From Spirosoma fluviale (GTDB lineage Bacteria; Bacteroidota; Bacteroidia; Cytophagales; Cyclobacteriaceae): a DNA stretch of 42,098 bases. Positions 1 to 9,183 of this stretch are shown in pieces. Each line of letters opens with the position of its first letter. Within the stretch, counting starts at the first letter, position 1. The stretch covers positions 1 through 42,098 of the forward strand of contig CAMBMU010000015.1 of assembly GCA_945868725.1 (NCBI GenBank), read 5' to 3'. The position numbers were made by a program, and so were the translations under genes. The notes under the pieces were generated by a model. That model ran no database searches and was not told the origin of the DNA. It worked only from the letters and a program-made list of their open reading frames with translations.

Positions 1-1092
1 CAGCATCCCGACTGGTTTACCGTAGAAGTACTCACTGCACAGCACAATTGGGAACTCTTGGTGGCGCAAGCCTTGGAGTTTAAACCCAATGCGGTGGTGA
101 TCGGCAACGAGGACCATTATTCGAAAGTGAAGGAAGCCCTTTCTGGTGAACCAATCAAGGTGTTTGCAGGCCAAAAAGCCATCGCTCAGGTAGTGGAAAT
201 GGATACGATAGATGTAGTGCTGACCGCCTTGGTGGGTTATGCTGGATTGATTCCGACCGTCCATGCGATCCGAGCGGGTAAGCAAATTGCCTTAGCCAAC
301 AAGGAAACCTTGGTGGTGGCAGGGGAGCTGATCACCTCCCTTGCCAAGCAGCATGGTGTCAATATCTATCCGGTGGATTCCGAGCATTCGGCAATTTTTC
401 AATGCCTCGTCGGTGAGTTTCATAATCCCATCGAAAAAATAATTCTGACCGCTTCAGGCGGACCCTTCCGAGGAAAAGACACGGCCTATTTGGCCTCCGT
501 CACTCGAGAGCAAGCCCTCAAGCATCCCAACTGGGATATGGGTGCAAAAATCACCATTGACTCCGCTTCCCTGATGAATAAAGGGCTGGAAGTCATTGAA
601 GCCAAATGGCTTTTTGGATTGAAGACGGAGCAAATTGAAGTGGTTGTTCACCCTCAAAGTATCGTACACTCCTTGGTGCAATTTGAAGATGGCTCCCTCA
701 AAGCGCAACTTGGCCTGCCCGATATGCGTATCCCTATCCAGTTTGCACTAAGCTATCCCGACCGATTGAAAAGTAATTTTGAGCGCTTCAACTTTGCGAA
801 CTACCCGCAGCTCACCTTTGAACAGCCCGATGTGCAGACCTTTCGTAACTTGCAGCTGGCATACGATGCGCTAGCCGCTGGTGGCAATGCTCCCTGCGTC
901 TTAAATGCAGCCAATGAAGTTGCCGTTGCCGCATTCCTCAATCGACAAATCGGCTTCCTAGAAATGTCAGACCTAATTGAAGAAACGCTCAACAAATCTA
1001 CCTTTCTTGCCCGTCCCCAATTGGAAGACTACATCGAATCCGATCGGCAAGCCAGAGAACTAAGTGAAAATCTACTAACCTCAAAACGATAA
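1..1092 (+). CDS. dxr: 1-deoxy-D-xylulose 5-phosphate reductoisomerase, 5' end missing
   Basis: Dxr converts 1-deoxy-D-xylulose 5-phosphate to 2-C-methyl-D-erythritol 4-phosphate with NADPH, the committed step of the MEP isoprenoid pathway in the cytosol. The frame is open from base 1, so the gene begins outside the window. About 363 codons are present and roughly the first 20-30 residues, including the GSTGSIG NADPH-binding loop, are missing. Visible family motifs are NKETLVVAGE, the metal-binding PVDSEHSAIFQ segment, LTASGGPFRG, IDSASLMNKGLE and the HPQSIVHSLV segment. An internal TTG at 58 is not the true start because family sequence continues upstream of it. The TAA at 1090-1092 directly abuts the rseP ATG, so the two genes are almost certainly cotranscribed. 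Confidence 0.97.
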   Translation, partial: QHPDWFTVEVLTAQHNWELLVAQALEFKPNAVVIGNEDHYSKVKEALSGEPIKVFAGQKAIAQVVEMDTIDVVLTALVGYAGLIPTVHAIRAGKQIALANKETLVVAGELITSLAKQHGVNIYPVDSEHSAIFQCLVGEFHNPIEKIILTASGGPFRGKDTAYLASVTREQALKHPNWDMGAKITIDSASLMNKGLEVIEAKWLFGLKTEQIEVVVHPQSIVHSLVQFEDGSLKAQLGLPDMRIPIQFALSYPDRLKSNFERFNFANYPQLTFEQPDVQTFRNLQLAYDALAAGGNAPCVLNAANEVAVAAFLNRQIGFLEMSDLIEETLNKSTFLARPQLEDYIESDRQARELSENLLTSKR

Positions 1093-2406
1093 ATGGAAAC
1101 CTTAATTATGGTGGGCCAGCTGCTCCTAGGATTGTCAATCCTAGTGGGATTACATGAGCTGGGACACTTGCTTACCGCCAAGCTATTTGGCATGCGTGTT
1201 GAAAAATTCTCCATCGGATTTCCTCCAAAAATCGCGGGATTTATGTGGGGAGAGACCGAGTATTCTATCGGAGCGATCCCCCTTGGGGGCTTTGTAAAGA
1301 TTTCCGGCATGGTGGACGAGTCCATGGATACAGCCCAGCTAGCGTCCGAACCACAGCCTTGGGAGTTTCGCGCCAAGCCAGCCTGGCAACGACTCATCGT
1401 CATGTTGGGGGGAGTGATCGTCAACGTGATCACAGGAATCATCATCTTCGTGACCCTCGTGTATTCCAATGGAGAGACCTACTTCTCTAGGGATCAAGTC
1501 ATTGAAAATGGAATCGTGGCCTACGAATATGGGGAAGCCATTGGTTTTAAAACCGGCGACAAGGTCCTCGATATCAATGGACAACCTTATCAAAGTATTT
1601 CTGAACTGAGCAGTGGCAGTGCCTTACTCAGCGAAAATGGCTACTACACGGTAGAGCGCGCCGGCCAGCAAGTGAAAGTGGAGATCCCTAGAGGATTCAT
1701 CAATACCTTCAATTCGGAGGAGTCCTTCAGTAAATTTGTGGCCATACGCTTTCCCTTTGAAGTTGGAGCTGTAGATCCTGGTAGTGGAGCTGAAGCAGCA
1801 GGCATTGCTACAGGGGATCAAATCCTTGCAGTCAATGGGCTCCCAATCACCTATTTTGATGAGATGCAGACGGCCTTGCTGCAGGTTAAAAATCAAACCA
1901 TTTCCTTGGTTCGCAAAAAAGGAACCCAAGTAGATACGCTAAGCGTAGCCGTAACAGAAGAAGCAAGAATTGGAATCGCTGTCAATCCTTTGATTGATCC
2001 GGTCAAGAGAGACTATGGCTTTGCTGAATCCTTTTCCAAAGGAACCAGTCGCGCATTTGGTGCAGTCATCGTCAATGCCAAGGCCTTGGGAAAAATGTTT
2101 ACCGGTGAGGTGTCTACCAAAAATGTCAGCGGACCAATTGGCATGGCCAAGATTTATGGTGATAGCTGGGATTGGGTCAAATTTTGGAGTATTACCGGTT
2201 TGATTTCCATGATTTTGGCCTTTATGAACCTACTTCCTATTCCTGCCTTGGATGGAGGTCATGTGGTATTCTTACTCTATGAAATGGTCTCTGGACGAGC
2301 TCCTTCAGACAAATTTTTGGAAGTTGCACAGAAGGTGGGTATGGTCATTTTGCTTGGTTTGATGGTTTTTGCCATCGGAAATGATATTCTTAAACTCATC
2401 TTCTAG
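1093..2406 (+). CDS. rseP: RseP-family site-2 zinc metalloprotease
   Basis: This is an intramembrane zinc protease of the M50B/RseP family. These enzymes cleave anti-sigma factors or remnant signal peptides in the inner membrane. The protein has 437 residues, close to the family norm. The first membrane segment carries the HELGH zinc motif at residues 21-25. The C-terminal membrane region carries NLLPIPALDGGH at about 379-390, whose Asp387 is the third zinc ligand. Between them lie two PDZ-like regions, the clearer one around residues 225-285. The start ATG follows the dxr stop with no gap, an arrangement common for isoprenoid/envelope gene strings. I see no anti-sigma factor gene in the window, so its substrate is unknown here. 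Confidence 0.95.
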   Translation: METLIMVGQLLLGLSILVGLHELGHLLTAKLFGMRVEKFSIGFPPKIAGFMWGETEYSIGAIPLGGFVKISGMVDESMDTAQLASEPQPWEFRAKPAWQRLIVMLGGVIVNVITGIIIFVTLVYSNGETYFSRDQVIENGIVAYEYGEAIGFKTGDKVLDINGQPYQSISELSSGSALLSENGYYTVERAGQQVKVEIPRGFINTFNSEESFSKFVAIRFPFEVGAVDPGSGAEAAGIATGDQILAVNGLPITYFDEMQTALLQVKNQTISLVRKKGTQVDTLSVAVTEEARIGIAVNPLIDPVKRDYGFAESFSKGTSRAFGAVIVNAKALGKMFTGEVSTKNVSGPIGMAKIYGDSWDWVKFWSITGLISMILAFMNLLPIPALDGGHVVFLLYEMVSGRAPSDKFLEVAQKVGMVILLGLMVFAIGNDILKLIF

Positions 2407-2456
2407 CCGGTCTGTCAATATGGCTAACTAATGGTTTGGCATTTCAATTGAATCTT

Positions 2457-2496
2457 TTGGAAGAACTTGGATCTAGTCCTGGTTCTTCCTTTATTT
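2457..2496 (+). terminator. Probable rho-independent terminator after dxr-rseP
   Basis: A perfect 8-bp inverted repeat, GGAAGAAC (2459-2466) and GTTCTTCC (2482-2489), has a 15-nt loop and is followed by a T-rich run (TTTATTTT). It lies 50 bp after the rseP stop. The long loop lowers confidence. Confidence 0.5.
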
Positions 2497-2507
2497 TAGC
2501 TATATCC

Positions 2508-2523
2508 TGACAGCATGCTGTCA
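2508..2523. promoter_or_regulatory. 16-bp perfect palindrome just upstream of lon
   Basis: TGACAGCATGCTGTCA is self-complementary over all 16 bases and ends 10 bp before the lon ATG. In that position it could be an operator controlling lon or a start-proximal hairpin covering the ribosome site. It does not match CIRCE (TTAGCACTC-N9-GAGTGCTAA). The assignment as an operator is inference. Confidence 0.45.
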
Positions 2524-2533
2524 ATCTGTCTAT

Positions 2534-5011
2534 ATGAGCCAATACGAAAACTCTTTATTCCATAATTTAATGAACGGTGAATTTGCCACTGAAGGCGATT
2601 TGATTCAGTTAATTACTGATGAAGAGGATGATGCCACCTCCAAGGAGGCGTATGGGGATGAGATTCCTATTCTGTCCGTGCGAAATACTGTACTATTTCC
2701 TGGGGTAGTGATTCCCATTACTGTAGGTCGGCAACGATCCATTCGCTTGGTCAAGAAGGCACAAAAAGGAAATAAATACATTGGAGTCTGTGCGCAAATT
2801 CAACCCAACCAGGATGACCCCAACTGGGAAGACCTGTATCAGGTGGGTACACTCGCCAAAATCATCAAAATGATTGTTTTGCCAGATGGCAACACCACGA
2901 TCATCATTCAAGGGAAGAAGCGCTTTGCCATTCGAGAGCAGGTCACTGACGATCCTTATTTCATAGCCAAAGTGGATTACTTGGAGGAAAATTTCCCCAA
3001 GAATTCCAAGAAAATAAAGGCACTAGAAGAGTCGCTGAAGGATGCGGCCGTCAAAATTCTTCACCTCAATCCAGAGATTCCCCGTGAAGCTCAGGTGGCC
3101 CTAGACAATATTGACAATACCGCTTTTCTCACCCACTTTTTATCCTCCAACATCAATGCGCCGGTAGAAGCCAAGCAGCGATTATTAGAACTTAACGATG
3201 GGGTGGAGCGTGCTACCTTGCTGCTGGAGTTTATGATGAAAGATATCCAGATGCTGGAGCTGAAGTCAGAAATCCACAAAAAAGTACATACCGACATCGA
3301 TCAGCAGCAGCGGGACTATTTCTTGCGGCAGCAGATGCGGGTTCTTCAAACCGAACTTGGAGAGGAAGGGCCTGAAAAAGAAGTAGAGGACCTTCGCGCC
3401 AAAGGGATGCTGAAAGCTTGGCCGGCCGACGTGAAGAAGCATTTTGAGAAGGAGCTGGACAAAATATTACGTGTCAATCCTTCTGCGGCAGAGTATCCCA
3501 TTGCGCTTAACTACGCCGAAACCTTGGTTGAATTGCCTTGGAATGAGTTTACCCAAGACAACTTTGACCTGAAGCATGCTAGAGCCATTCTAGATGCGGA
3601 TCACTTTGGGCTCGAAAAAGTCAAGGACCGAATCATTGAGTATTTGGCAGTTTTAAAATTGAAGAATGACTTAAAAGGTCCAATTCTTTGTTTGTATGGC
3701 CCTCCTGGTGTGGGTAAAACCTCCTTGGGGAAATCCATCGCTTCGGCTTTGGGTAGAAAATACATCCGAATGTCTCTAGGTGGCTTGCACGACGAAGCGG
3801 AGATCCGTGGCCATCGCAAAACCTATGTGGGTGCCATGCCAGGCAAGGTGATTCAAAATATGAAAAAGGTCAAGATCTCCAACCCTGTCTTTGTGTTGGA
3901 TGAGATCGACAAGCTTTCCTCTGACTTCAGAGGGGATCCTTCTTCTGCATTTTTGGAAGTGCTTGATCCCGAGCAAAACAGTGCCTTTATCGACAACTAC
4001 CTGGAGGTGGATTATGACCTTAGTAAGGTGCTATTTATTGCCACAGCTAATTCCCTAGACAGCATACAGCCTGCCCTGAGAGATCGAATGGAGATCATAG
4101 AGGTGACGGGCTATACCCAAGAGGAGAAATTGGAAATTGCCAAGCGTCACCTGGTATCCAAGCAACGAAAAGAACATGGTCTCAAACCCAAGGAGATAAC
4201 CTTTGAAAAGGCAGCCCTTCAAAAACTTATCGAAGAATATACTCGTGAGTCTGGCGTGCGAAGCTTGGAGCGGGTCATTGGAAAAGTGGTTCGAAACATC
4301 GCCAAGTCCATAGCTATGGAGGAGGAGTATGTATCCAAAATCACCCCTGAGGCGGTTCGAAAGATCTTAGGTGCTCCGATTTTTGATAAGGAGATCTACC
4401 AAGACAACAACATTGCTGGAGTCGTAACGGGCTTGGCTTGGACCAGTGTAGGTGGCGAAATCTTATTTATTGAATCCAGTTTGAGTAGGGGTAAAGGCAA
4501 ATTGACCCTATCCGGTCAGTTGGGCGATGTGATGAAGGAGTCTGCCATGACGGCCTTGTCTTACTTGAAGTCCAAGGCCGAGCAATTGGGTATCGATCAC
4601 CGCATTTTTGAACAATACGATCTCCACATTCACGTGCCTGCTGGAGCTGTTCCCAAGGATGGCCCATCTGCAGGCATCACCATGCTCACTGCCATGGCCT
4701 CCGTATTTACGCAGCGGAAAGTAAAGGCAAAAGTTGCCATGACTGGAGAAATCAGTTTGATTGGTAAAGTAATGCCAGTGGGCGGAATCAAGGAAAAAAT
4801 CTTGGCGGCCAAGCGTGCAGGCATCAAAGAAATCATTCTCTGTCACAAGAATAGACGGGATATCGAAGAGATTGATGCGCATTACCTCAAAGGGATTCAA
4901 TTTCATTACGTGACCCAAGTGGATGAAGTGCTCGATCTTGCTTTGACTTCAGTCCAAGTGGATCGTCCCTTAAAATTTAATTTGAGTCCAGAGACTACTC
5001 CTTCTGTCTAA
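2534..5011 (+). CDS. lon: ATP-dependent protease Lon
   Basis: Lon is the cytosolic ATP-dependent serine protease that degrades misfolded and regulatory proteins. The 825-residue protein has the N-terminal substrate-binding LON domain (about 45-250), an AAA+ module with Walker A GPPGVGKT at 389-396 and a Walker B region ([10 protein letters not shown]), and the C-terminal protease domain. The catalytic dyad can be placed by the 43-residue spacing known from E. coli Lon: Ser712 in DGPSAGITM and Lys755 in GGIKEK. The C-terminus carries a short Pro/Ser-rich tail. The gene lies 127 bp after rseP behind a probable terminator and a 16-bp palindrome, so it likely has its own promoter. hslU follows 58 bp downstream on the same strand. 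Confidence 0.98.
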   Translation: MSQYENSLFHNLMNGEFATEGDLIQLITDEEDDATSKEAYGDEIPILSVRNTVLFPGVVIPITVGRQRSIRLVKKAQKGNKYIGVCAQIQPNQDDPNWEDLYQVGTLAKIIKMIVLPDGNTTIIIQGKKRFAIREQVTDDPYFIAKVDYLEENFPKNSKKIKALEESLKDAAVKILHLNPEIPREAQVALDNIDNTAFLTHFLSSNINAPVEAKQRLLELNDGVERATLLLEFMMKDIQMLELKSEIHKKVHTDIDQQQRDYFLRQQMRVLQTELGEEGPEKEVEDLRAKGMLKAWPADVKKHFEKELDKILRVNPSAAEYPIALNYAETLVELPWNEFTQDNFDLKHARAILDADHFGLEKVKDRIIEYLAVLKLKNDLKGPILCLYGPPGVGKTSLGKSIASALGRKYIRMSLGGLHDEAEIRGHRKTYVGAMPGKVIQNMKKVKISNPVFVLDEIDKLSSDFRGDPSSAFLEVLDPEQNSAFIDNYLEVDYDLSKVLFIATANSLDSIQPALRDRMEIIEVTGYTQEEKLEIAKRHLVSKQRKEHGLKPKEITFEKAALQKLIEEYTRESGVRSLERVIGKVVRNIAKSIAMEEEYVSKITPEAVRKILGAPIFDKEIYQDNNIAGVVTGLAWTSVGGEILFIESSLSRGKGKLTLSGQLGDVMKESAMTALSYLKSKAEQLGIDHRIFEQYDLHIHVPAGAVPKDGPSAGITMLTAMASVFTQRKVKAKVAMTGEISLIGKVMPVGGIKEKILAAKRAGIKEIILCHKNRRDIEEIDAHYLKGIQFHYVTQVDEVLDLALTSVQVDRPLKFNLSPETTPSV

Positions 5012-5069
5012 TTTGTGGTAGCGTTCTATAGTTCCGATTGTATTGATTCACCACGAATAGTTCAAGCAG

Positions 5070-6464
5070 ATGCTTAATCCCCTTAACCTCACCCCCAGAC
5101 AGATTGTCGAAGAGCTTGACAAGTACATCATTGGTCAGCAGGATGCCAAGCGCAATGTGGCCATTGCGCTGCGCAACCGCATTCGACGCATGCTGGTCAC
5201 TTCGGATATCCAAAAAGACATTGTACCCAACAACATCTTGCTAATTGGGAGCACCGGTGTAGGGAAAACGGAGATCGCACGCCGCTTGGCCAAGATTGCA
5301 AATGCACCTTTTACCAAGGTGGAAGCGTCCAAGTTTACCGAAGTAGGCTATGTGGGCAGAGATGTGGAAAGCATGGTTCGTGACCTAGTCGAACAGAGTG
5401 TTCACCTCGTTCGAGATGCCAAAAAGGAAGAAGTGAAGGTGAAGGCAGCCGAGGCCGTGGAGGAAATTCTCTTGGATATTTTGATTCCTTCAATAAAAGG
5501 GATTGGATTTGCAGGAGGTACTTCTCATTCTGGAGAGGGTTCAGTGCCTTCTTCCGATGAAGAACTCAACGAACGTACCCGTGACCGCTTCCGAGAAAAA
5601 CTCCGCCAAGGAGAGTTAGAGGATCGCAAAATAGAAATTCAAGTCAAAGCCCCGGCACCCATGGGAATCGGCATGGTGGGCAACGGCATGATGGACGATG
5701 CGAGCATGGCTGGTCTTCAAGACATGATTTCGGGCATGATGCCCAAGAAAACGAAAAAGCGTAAACTCTCGATTTCCGAGGCTCGCAAAGTGCTTTTGGA
5801 AGAAGAGGTATCCAAGTTGATTGACTTTGATGAAGTAAAGGAGGAAGCGATTCGATTGGCAGAAAACAATGGAATTATTTTCATCGATGAGATTGACAAA
5901 ATTGCTTCCAAATCCGGAAAAGGAGGAGGAGGACCGGATGTGAGCAGGGAAGGAGTGCAGCGTGATTTGCTCCCCATCGTGGAGGGTTCATCTGTGACTA
6001 CCAAGTATGGAGTCATTCAAACTGACCATGTGTTATTCATTGCTGCCGGGGCCTTTCACGTATGTAAGCCATCCGACTTAATTCCTGAATTGCAGGGCCG
6101 TTTCCCCATTCGTGTTGAACTCCAGGCCTTGACCAAGGAAGACTTTACCCGAATATTAAAGGAGCCCAAAAATGCCTTGACCAAGCAGTACCAGGCGCTT
6201 TTTGAAGTGGAGGAAGTGTACCTGGATTTTACAGATGATGCCATTGAAGAGATTGCCAATCTCGCATTTGAGATCAATCAAGAAGTGGAAAATATCGGTG
6301 CCCGTAGACTCCACACCGTGATGAGTCACCTGCTCAATGATTTTCTGTTTGATGTACCAGATTTCATTGGTCCAAATTCAAAGATTCGCATCACCCGAGA
6401 GATGGTTCAAGAACGTCTAAGTTCCTTGGTGAAAAACCGAGACCTTTCCCAATACATCCTGTAA
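5070..6464 (+). CDS. hslU: HslU (ClpY) ATPase subunit of the HslUV protease
   Basis: HslU is the AAA+ unfoldase that feeds substrates to the HslV peptidase. The 464-residue protein has Walker A GSTGVGKT at 60-67, Walker B FIDEID at 271-276, and a C-terminal tail ending LSQYIL, like the tail that docks into HslV in E. coli. The intermediate (I) domain, about residues 110-240, contains a Met/Gly-rich stretch (GIGMVGNGMMDDASM). Walker A has Ser in place of the usual Pro at its second position, which should not affect function. No hslV is found within the window, neither upstream nor downstream, so the partner must be encoded elsewhere. The start ATG gives MLNPLNLTPRQIVEELDKYI, matching the family N-terminus. 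Confidence 0.97.
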   Translation: MLNPLNLTPRQIVEELDKYIIGQQDAKRNVAIALRNRIRRMLVTSDIQKDIVPNNILLIGSTGVGKTEIARRLAKIANAPFTKVEASKFTEVGYVGRDVESMVRDLVEQSVHLVRDAKKEEVKVKAAEAVEEILLDILIPSIKGIGFAGGTSHSGEGSVPSSDEELNERTRDRFREKLRQGELEDRKIEIQVKAPAPMGIGMVGNGMMDDASMAGLQDMISGMMPKKTKKRKLSISEARKVLLEEEVSKLIDFDEVKEEAIRLAENNGIIFIDEIDKIASKSGKGGGGPDVSREGVQRDLLPIVEGSSVTTKYGVIQTDHVLFIAAGAFHVCKPSDLIPELQGRFPIRVELQALTKEDFTRILKEPKNALTKQYQALFEVEEVYLDFTDDAIEEIANLAFEINQEVENIGARRLHTVMSHLLNDFLFDVPDFIGPNSKIRITREMVQERLSSLVKNRDLSQYIL

Positions 6465-6466
6465 AG

Positions 6467-6524
6467 CTCTTGCCTTCGATGGTTGACTAATCTTGAAGGA
6501 TTAGCCAAGAGCCCCCAGTTTTTT
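6467..6524. terminator. Possible terminator between convergent hslU and sixA-like genes
   Basis: GCTCTTG (6467-6473) pairs with CAAGAGC (6505-6511), with an inner CCTTC/GAAGG pairing, and TTTTTT follows at about 6519. The right arm lies inside the 3' end of the convergent phosphatase gene. The interrupted stem makes this tentative. Confidence 0.4.
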
Positions 6525-7001
6525 AGGACTATCCCACCACTCAAATTTGCAATTGGCGGCACTCAGGTCCTTCCAATCATCGCTCAATACCGTAAATGCA
6601 AACTGCCCTGCGGTAGGGAGATTGTCTAGATTTACACCTAAGCGTACAATTAATTCGGTCAGCCCTGGGTTGTGTCCTACCAGTAAAAGGGATTGGACTT
6701 GATTCGACTGGGACTGGATGAACTGGAGCAAATGGCTTGCAGAAGCATGGTAAAGGGATCTTTCCCAGTGAATTTCCGCCTCTGGATACCCAAGCACCGC
6801 TGCGGTAATATTGGCGGTTTGCATCGCTCTTTGAGCGGTGGAGGAGCAGATTAGGTCTACTTGGATCCCTCGATTTTTAAGGGAAGCAGCCATTTTGGGT
6901 GTATCTTCCAACCCTCGAGCTGCGAGTGGGCGATCGTAATCTGGGAGTGAGGGATTGTCCCAGTCCGATTTGGCGTGACGTATCAGAATTATTTTTTTCA
7001 T
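6501..7001 (-). CDS. SixA-like phosphohistidine phosphatase (histidine phosphatase superfamily)
   Basis: This 166-residue protein belongs to the histidine phosphatase superfamily, SixA-like branch. E. coli SixA removes phosphate from phosphohistidine of phosphotransfer proteins. The RHAKSDW motif places the catalytic phospho-acceptor His at residue 9, the second active-site His is in LLVGHNPGLTE (His110), and Arg58 sits in SSTAQRA. There is no signal peptide, so it acts in the cytosol. It converges on hslU and is divergent from the cold-shock gene. The substrate in this organism is unknown: members of this branch also include other small phosphomonoesterases. Confidence 0.88.
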   Translation of the reverse strand: MKKIILIRHAKSDWDNPSLPDYDRPLAARGLEDTPKMAASLKNRGIQVDLICSSTAQRAMQTANITAAVLGYPEAEIHWERSLYHASASHLLQFIQSQSNQVQSLLLVGHNPGLTELIVRLGVNLDNLPTAGQFAFTVLSDDWKDLSAANCKFEWWDSPKKLGALG

Positions 7002-7024
7002 TTAGGGATAAAAAAACTGATTTT

Positions 7025-7055
7025 TTTGTTTTTTTTATTCGAATTGTTATTTTTA
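7025..7055 (+). promoter_or_regulatory. Bacteroidota-type promoter for the cold-shock gene
   Basis: TTTG at 7025-7028 is followed after exactly 19 bases by TATTTTTA at 7048-7055. This is one base off the known Bacteroidota sigma consensus TTTG-N19-TAnnTTTG. It lies 34 bp before the ATG of the cold-shock protein. Confidence 0.5.
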
Positions 7056-7089
7056 ACTCTCTTTTCATTCCAATTTATCACAATTTATT

Positions 7090-7281
7090 ATGTTTACCGG
7101 GACAGTAAAATTTTACAATGAAGCCAAGGGTTTCGGATTTATAGTTGATGACGAAACCCAAAATGACGTGTTTTTGCACGCTACAGGATTAGTAGACAAA
7201 GTTGCTCAAAACGACAAAGTTACGTTCGACATTAAGGAGGGTAAAAAAGGACCCAACGCCATCAATGTTAAAAAGGCATAA
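7090..7281 (+). CDS. Cold-shock domain protein (CspA family)
   Basis: This 63-residue single cold-shock-domain protein is shorter than E. coli CspA (70 residues) but complete. It carries RNP1 KGFGFIV (13-19) and RNP2 VFLHA (27-31), which bind single-stranded RNA/DNA and let it act as an RNA chaperone in the cytosol. The start at 7090 gives the canonical MFTGTVKFYNEAKGFGFI opening. It has its own promoter-like sequence in the AT-rich divergent region shared with the phosphatase gene and is closed by a clear terminator, so it is monocistronic. The 5' leader appears short (about 30 bases), unlike the long thermosensing leader of E. coli cspA. Confidence 0.96.
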   Translation: MFTGTVKFYNEAKGFGFIVDDETQNDVFLHATGLVDKVAQNDKVTFDIKEGKKGPNAINVKKA

Positions 7282-7309
7282 GTTTCCAATAGGACGACTT
7301 AGCTCTAAG

Positions 7310-7342
7310 AATCCCTCACTATTAGGTGGGGGATTTTTTTTA
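7310..7342 (+). terminator. Rho-independent terminator of the cold-shock gene
   Basis: AATCCCTCAC (7310-7319) pairs with GTGGGGGATT (7326-7335) with one G-U wobble and a 6-nt loop, followed by a T run. It lies 28 bp after the stop codon. Confidence 0.85.
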
Positions 7343-7573
7343 AGCTATTCGACATATGATTTCAGGATTTTTTGGTCGTATATTCCCTAGGAAGATAGTT
7401 GTAAAGTTACTTTGGCGCAGGAATTCCAAACTTCTCTTGCTGCATTTTGTTACCTTTAAAACTCTATTGAATCAGCTGGTTAATTCTTGTTAATAGGGAT
7501 ATCTTTTGGAAGAGTTAGGCGTTAAAATTGAGGTAAAATCCAGAATCTGGTTTAGAAAATAAAAGCAACAACT

Positions 7574-9082
7574 ATGAGTAAAAAACAATTCTTTCTCGGG
7601 GTCCTAGTGGCCGCATTGGTGGGTGGAGTAGTAGCAGTTGCGGGAGTGAGTTTTTTGACGCGACCGCAAAACGCAAGCACCTTTGATGAAAAGCAAAAAT
7701 CCAGTTTTGTCAATTTGCTTGGTGGTAAGGATTTCACGGTTCCTGATGGGATCAACTTTATCGCTTCTGCACAGCTAGTAACTCCTGCAGTAGTGCATGT
7801 AAAAAGTCAAGTCTCATTTTCTCCCCGTTCACGCGGACAGCGGGATCCTCTGCAGGAGTTTTTTGGGATTCCCCAGCCTGAATCAGGACCAAGAGATCCA
7901 AGACAAGAAATGCCGATGAGCTCTGGTTCGGGGGTAATTATTTCTGCGGATGGCTATATCGTTACCAATAATCACGTGATTGAAGGAGCCACGCGAGTGG
8001 ATATTTCCTTGGACAATAACAAGCGCTATGAAGCCACGGTAGTGGGTACCGATCCAACTACCGACTTGGCCTTGTTGAAAATTGAAGGGGAGAATTTTCC
8101 ATTCATCAAGTTTGGCGATTCAGATCAAACCAAAATTGGGGAGTGGGTGCTAGCTGTAGGTAACCCTTTTGATCTAAATTCTACCGTAACTGCCGGCATC
8201 ATCTCTGCCAAGGCGAGAAACATAGGGATTCTACAGGGTGTAGAGAACAACCTTCAGATTGAATCCTTTCTTCAAACCGACGCCGTGGTCAATCCAGGCA
8301 ACTCCGGGGGAGCTTTGGTGAATTTGGCTGGTGAATTGATCGGCATCAATACTGCTATCGCTTCGAGTACTGGCACTTTTTCAGGGTATTCCTTTGCCAT
8401 ACCGAGCTCTTTGGTAAAAAAGGTGATGGATGATTTGTTGAATCATGGAGCAGTGCAGCGCGGCCTATTGGGTGTACAAATACAAGATGTGAGTCCTGAA
8501 TTGGCGGACTACTTGGGAAAGAAATTCCCTGTAGAACAAGGGGTTTATGTTGGAGGAGTCAATGAAAATTCCGCCGGAAAAGCCGCTGGTTTGAAAGAGG
8601 GAGACATCATCGTAGCCTTGGACGGCAAGCCTGTCAATACGGTAGCCAATCTTCAAGAATTGGTTGCTAGAAAGCGACCTGGAGACAAAGTAGAAGTGAG
8701 CTATCTCCGCGAAGGAAAAACCCTTAAAGTAACTGCTACACTTAAAAATTTCTCTGGAGATACCAATATTGTCAAGAAAGAAGCTCCAAAAGTATTGTCA
8801 TTTGAAGGGCTTCAATTGGAAGATGTGAAACAGCAAATCAAGGATCAACTTCAAATTGAAGGAGGCGCAGTTATCAAGTCCAATGCCAACGAGGCCTGGA
8901 GAGCCGCAGGCGCCAGAAATGGATTTATCATCACTTCAGTGATCTCAGATAAGGGCCGCAAGCGGGTGACAAGCGCAGCAGAAATGATCGACTTCTTGGA
9001 GGACTCCAAAGGGGAAGAGATTGTGGTCTTGGGTATGTTCCCGGATGGTACCGAATACTATTTTGAAATCAAACCAGAGTAA
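7574..9082 (+). CDS. htrA: HtrA/DegQ-type periplasmic serine protease-chaperone
   Basis: This 502-residue protein is a trypsin-like HtrA protease that degrades or refolds damaged envelope proteins. An N-terminal hydrophobic segment (about residues 7-29) acts as an uncleaved anchor or signal sequence, placing the protease in the periplasm. The catalytic triad is His134 (TNNHVIEG), Asp164 (TTDLALLKI) and Ser244 (GNSGGALVN). PDZ1 spans about 295-385 and begins at RGLLGVQIQDV. A degenerate second PDZ near 415-500 (NGFIITSVISDKG) follows. The gene is 290 bp from the cold-shock gene and is closed by a strong terminator. The nearby rseP, lon and hslU genes make this a protein quality-control neighbourhood. 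Confidence 0.96.
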   Translation: MSKKQFFLGVLVAALVGGVVAVAGVSFLTRPQNASTFDEKQKSSFVNLLGGKDFTVPDGINFIASAQLVTPAVVHVKSQVSFSPRSRGQRDPLQEFFGIPQPESGPRDPRQEMPMSSGSGVIISADGYIVTNNHVIEGATRVDISLDNNKRYEATVVGTDPTTDLALLKIEGENFPFIKFGDSDQTKIGEWVLAVGNPFDLNSTVTAGIISAKARNIGILQGVENNLQIESFLQTDAVVNPGNSGGALVNLAGELIGINTAIASSTGTFSGYSFAIPSSLVKKVMDDLLNHGAVQRGLLGVQIQDVSPELADYLGKKFPVEQGVYVGGVNENSAGKAAGLKEGDIIVALDGKPVNTVANLQELVARKRPGDKVEVSYLREGKTLKVTATLKNFSGDTNIVKKEAPKVLSFEGLQLEDVKQQIKDQLQIEGGAVIKSNANEAWRAAGARNGFIITSVISDKGRKRVTSAAEMIDFLEDSKGEEIVVLGMFPDGTEYYFEIKPE

Positions 9083-9113
9083 TTAATTTCCTCTCAAAAT
9101 GGAATACCAAATT

Positions 9114-9138
9114 AAACCGGAGAAATCCGGTTTTTTTT
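9114..9138 (+). terminator. Rho-independent terminator of htrA
   Basis: A perfect 8-bp stem, AAACCGGA (9114-9121) and TCCGGTTT (9126-9133), has a GAAA tetraloop and an eight-T run. It is 31 bp after the htrA stop. Confidence 0.93.
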
Positions 9139-9183
9139 GTTTCTGAATTTGCTTACTTTTTAGTGTTCAAACCCAAAATCATC

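Noticed and set aside
9163..9183. GTG start for the serine hydrolase at 9163
   Set aside because: The ATG at 9184 begins exactly at a well-formed signal peptide.
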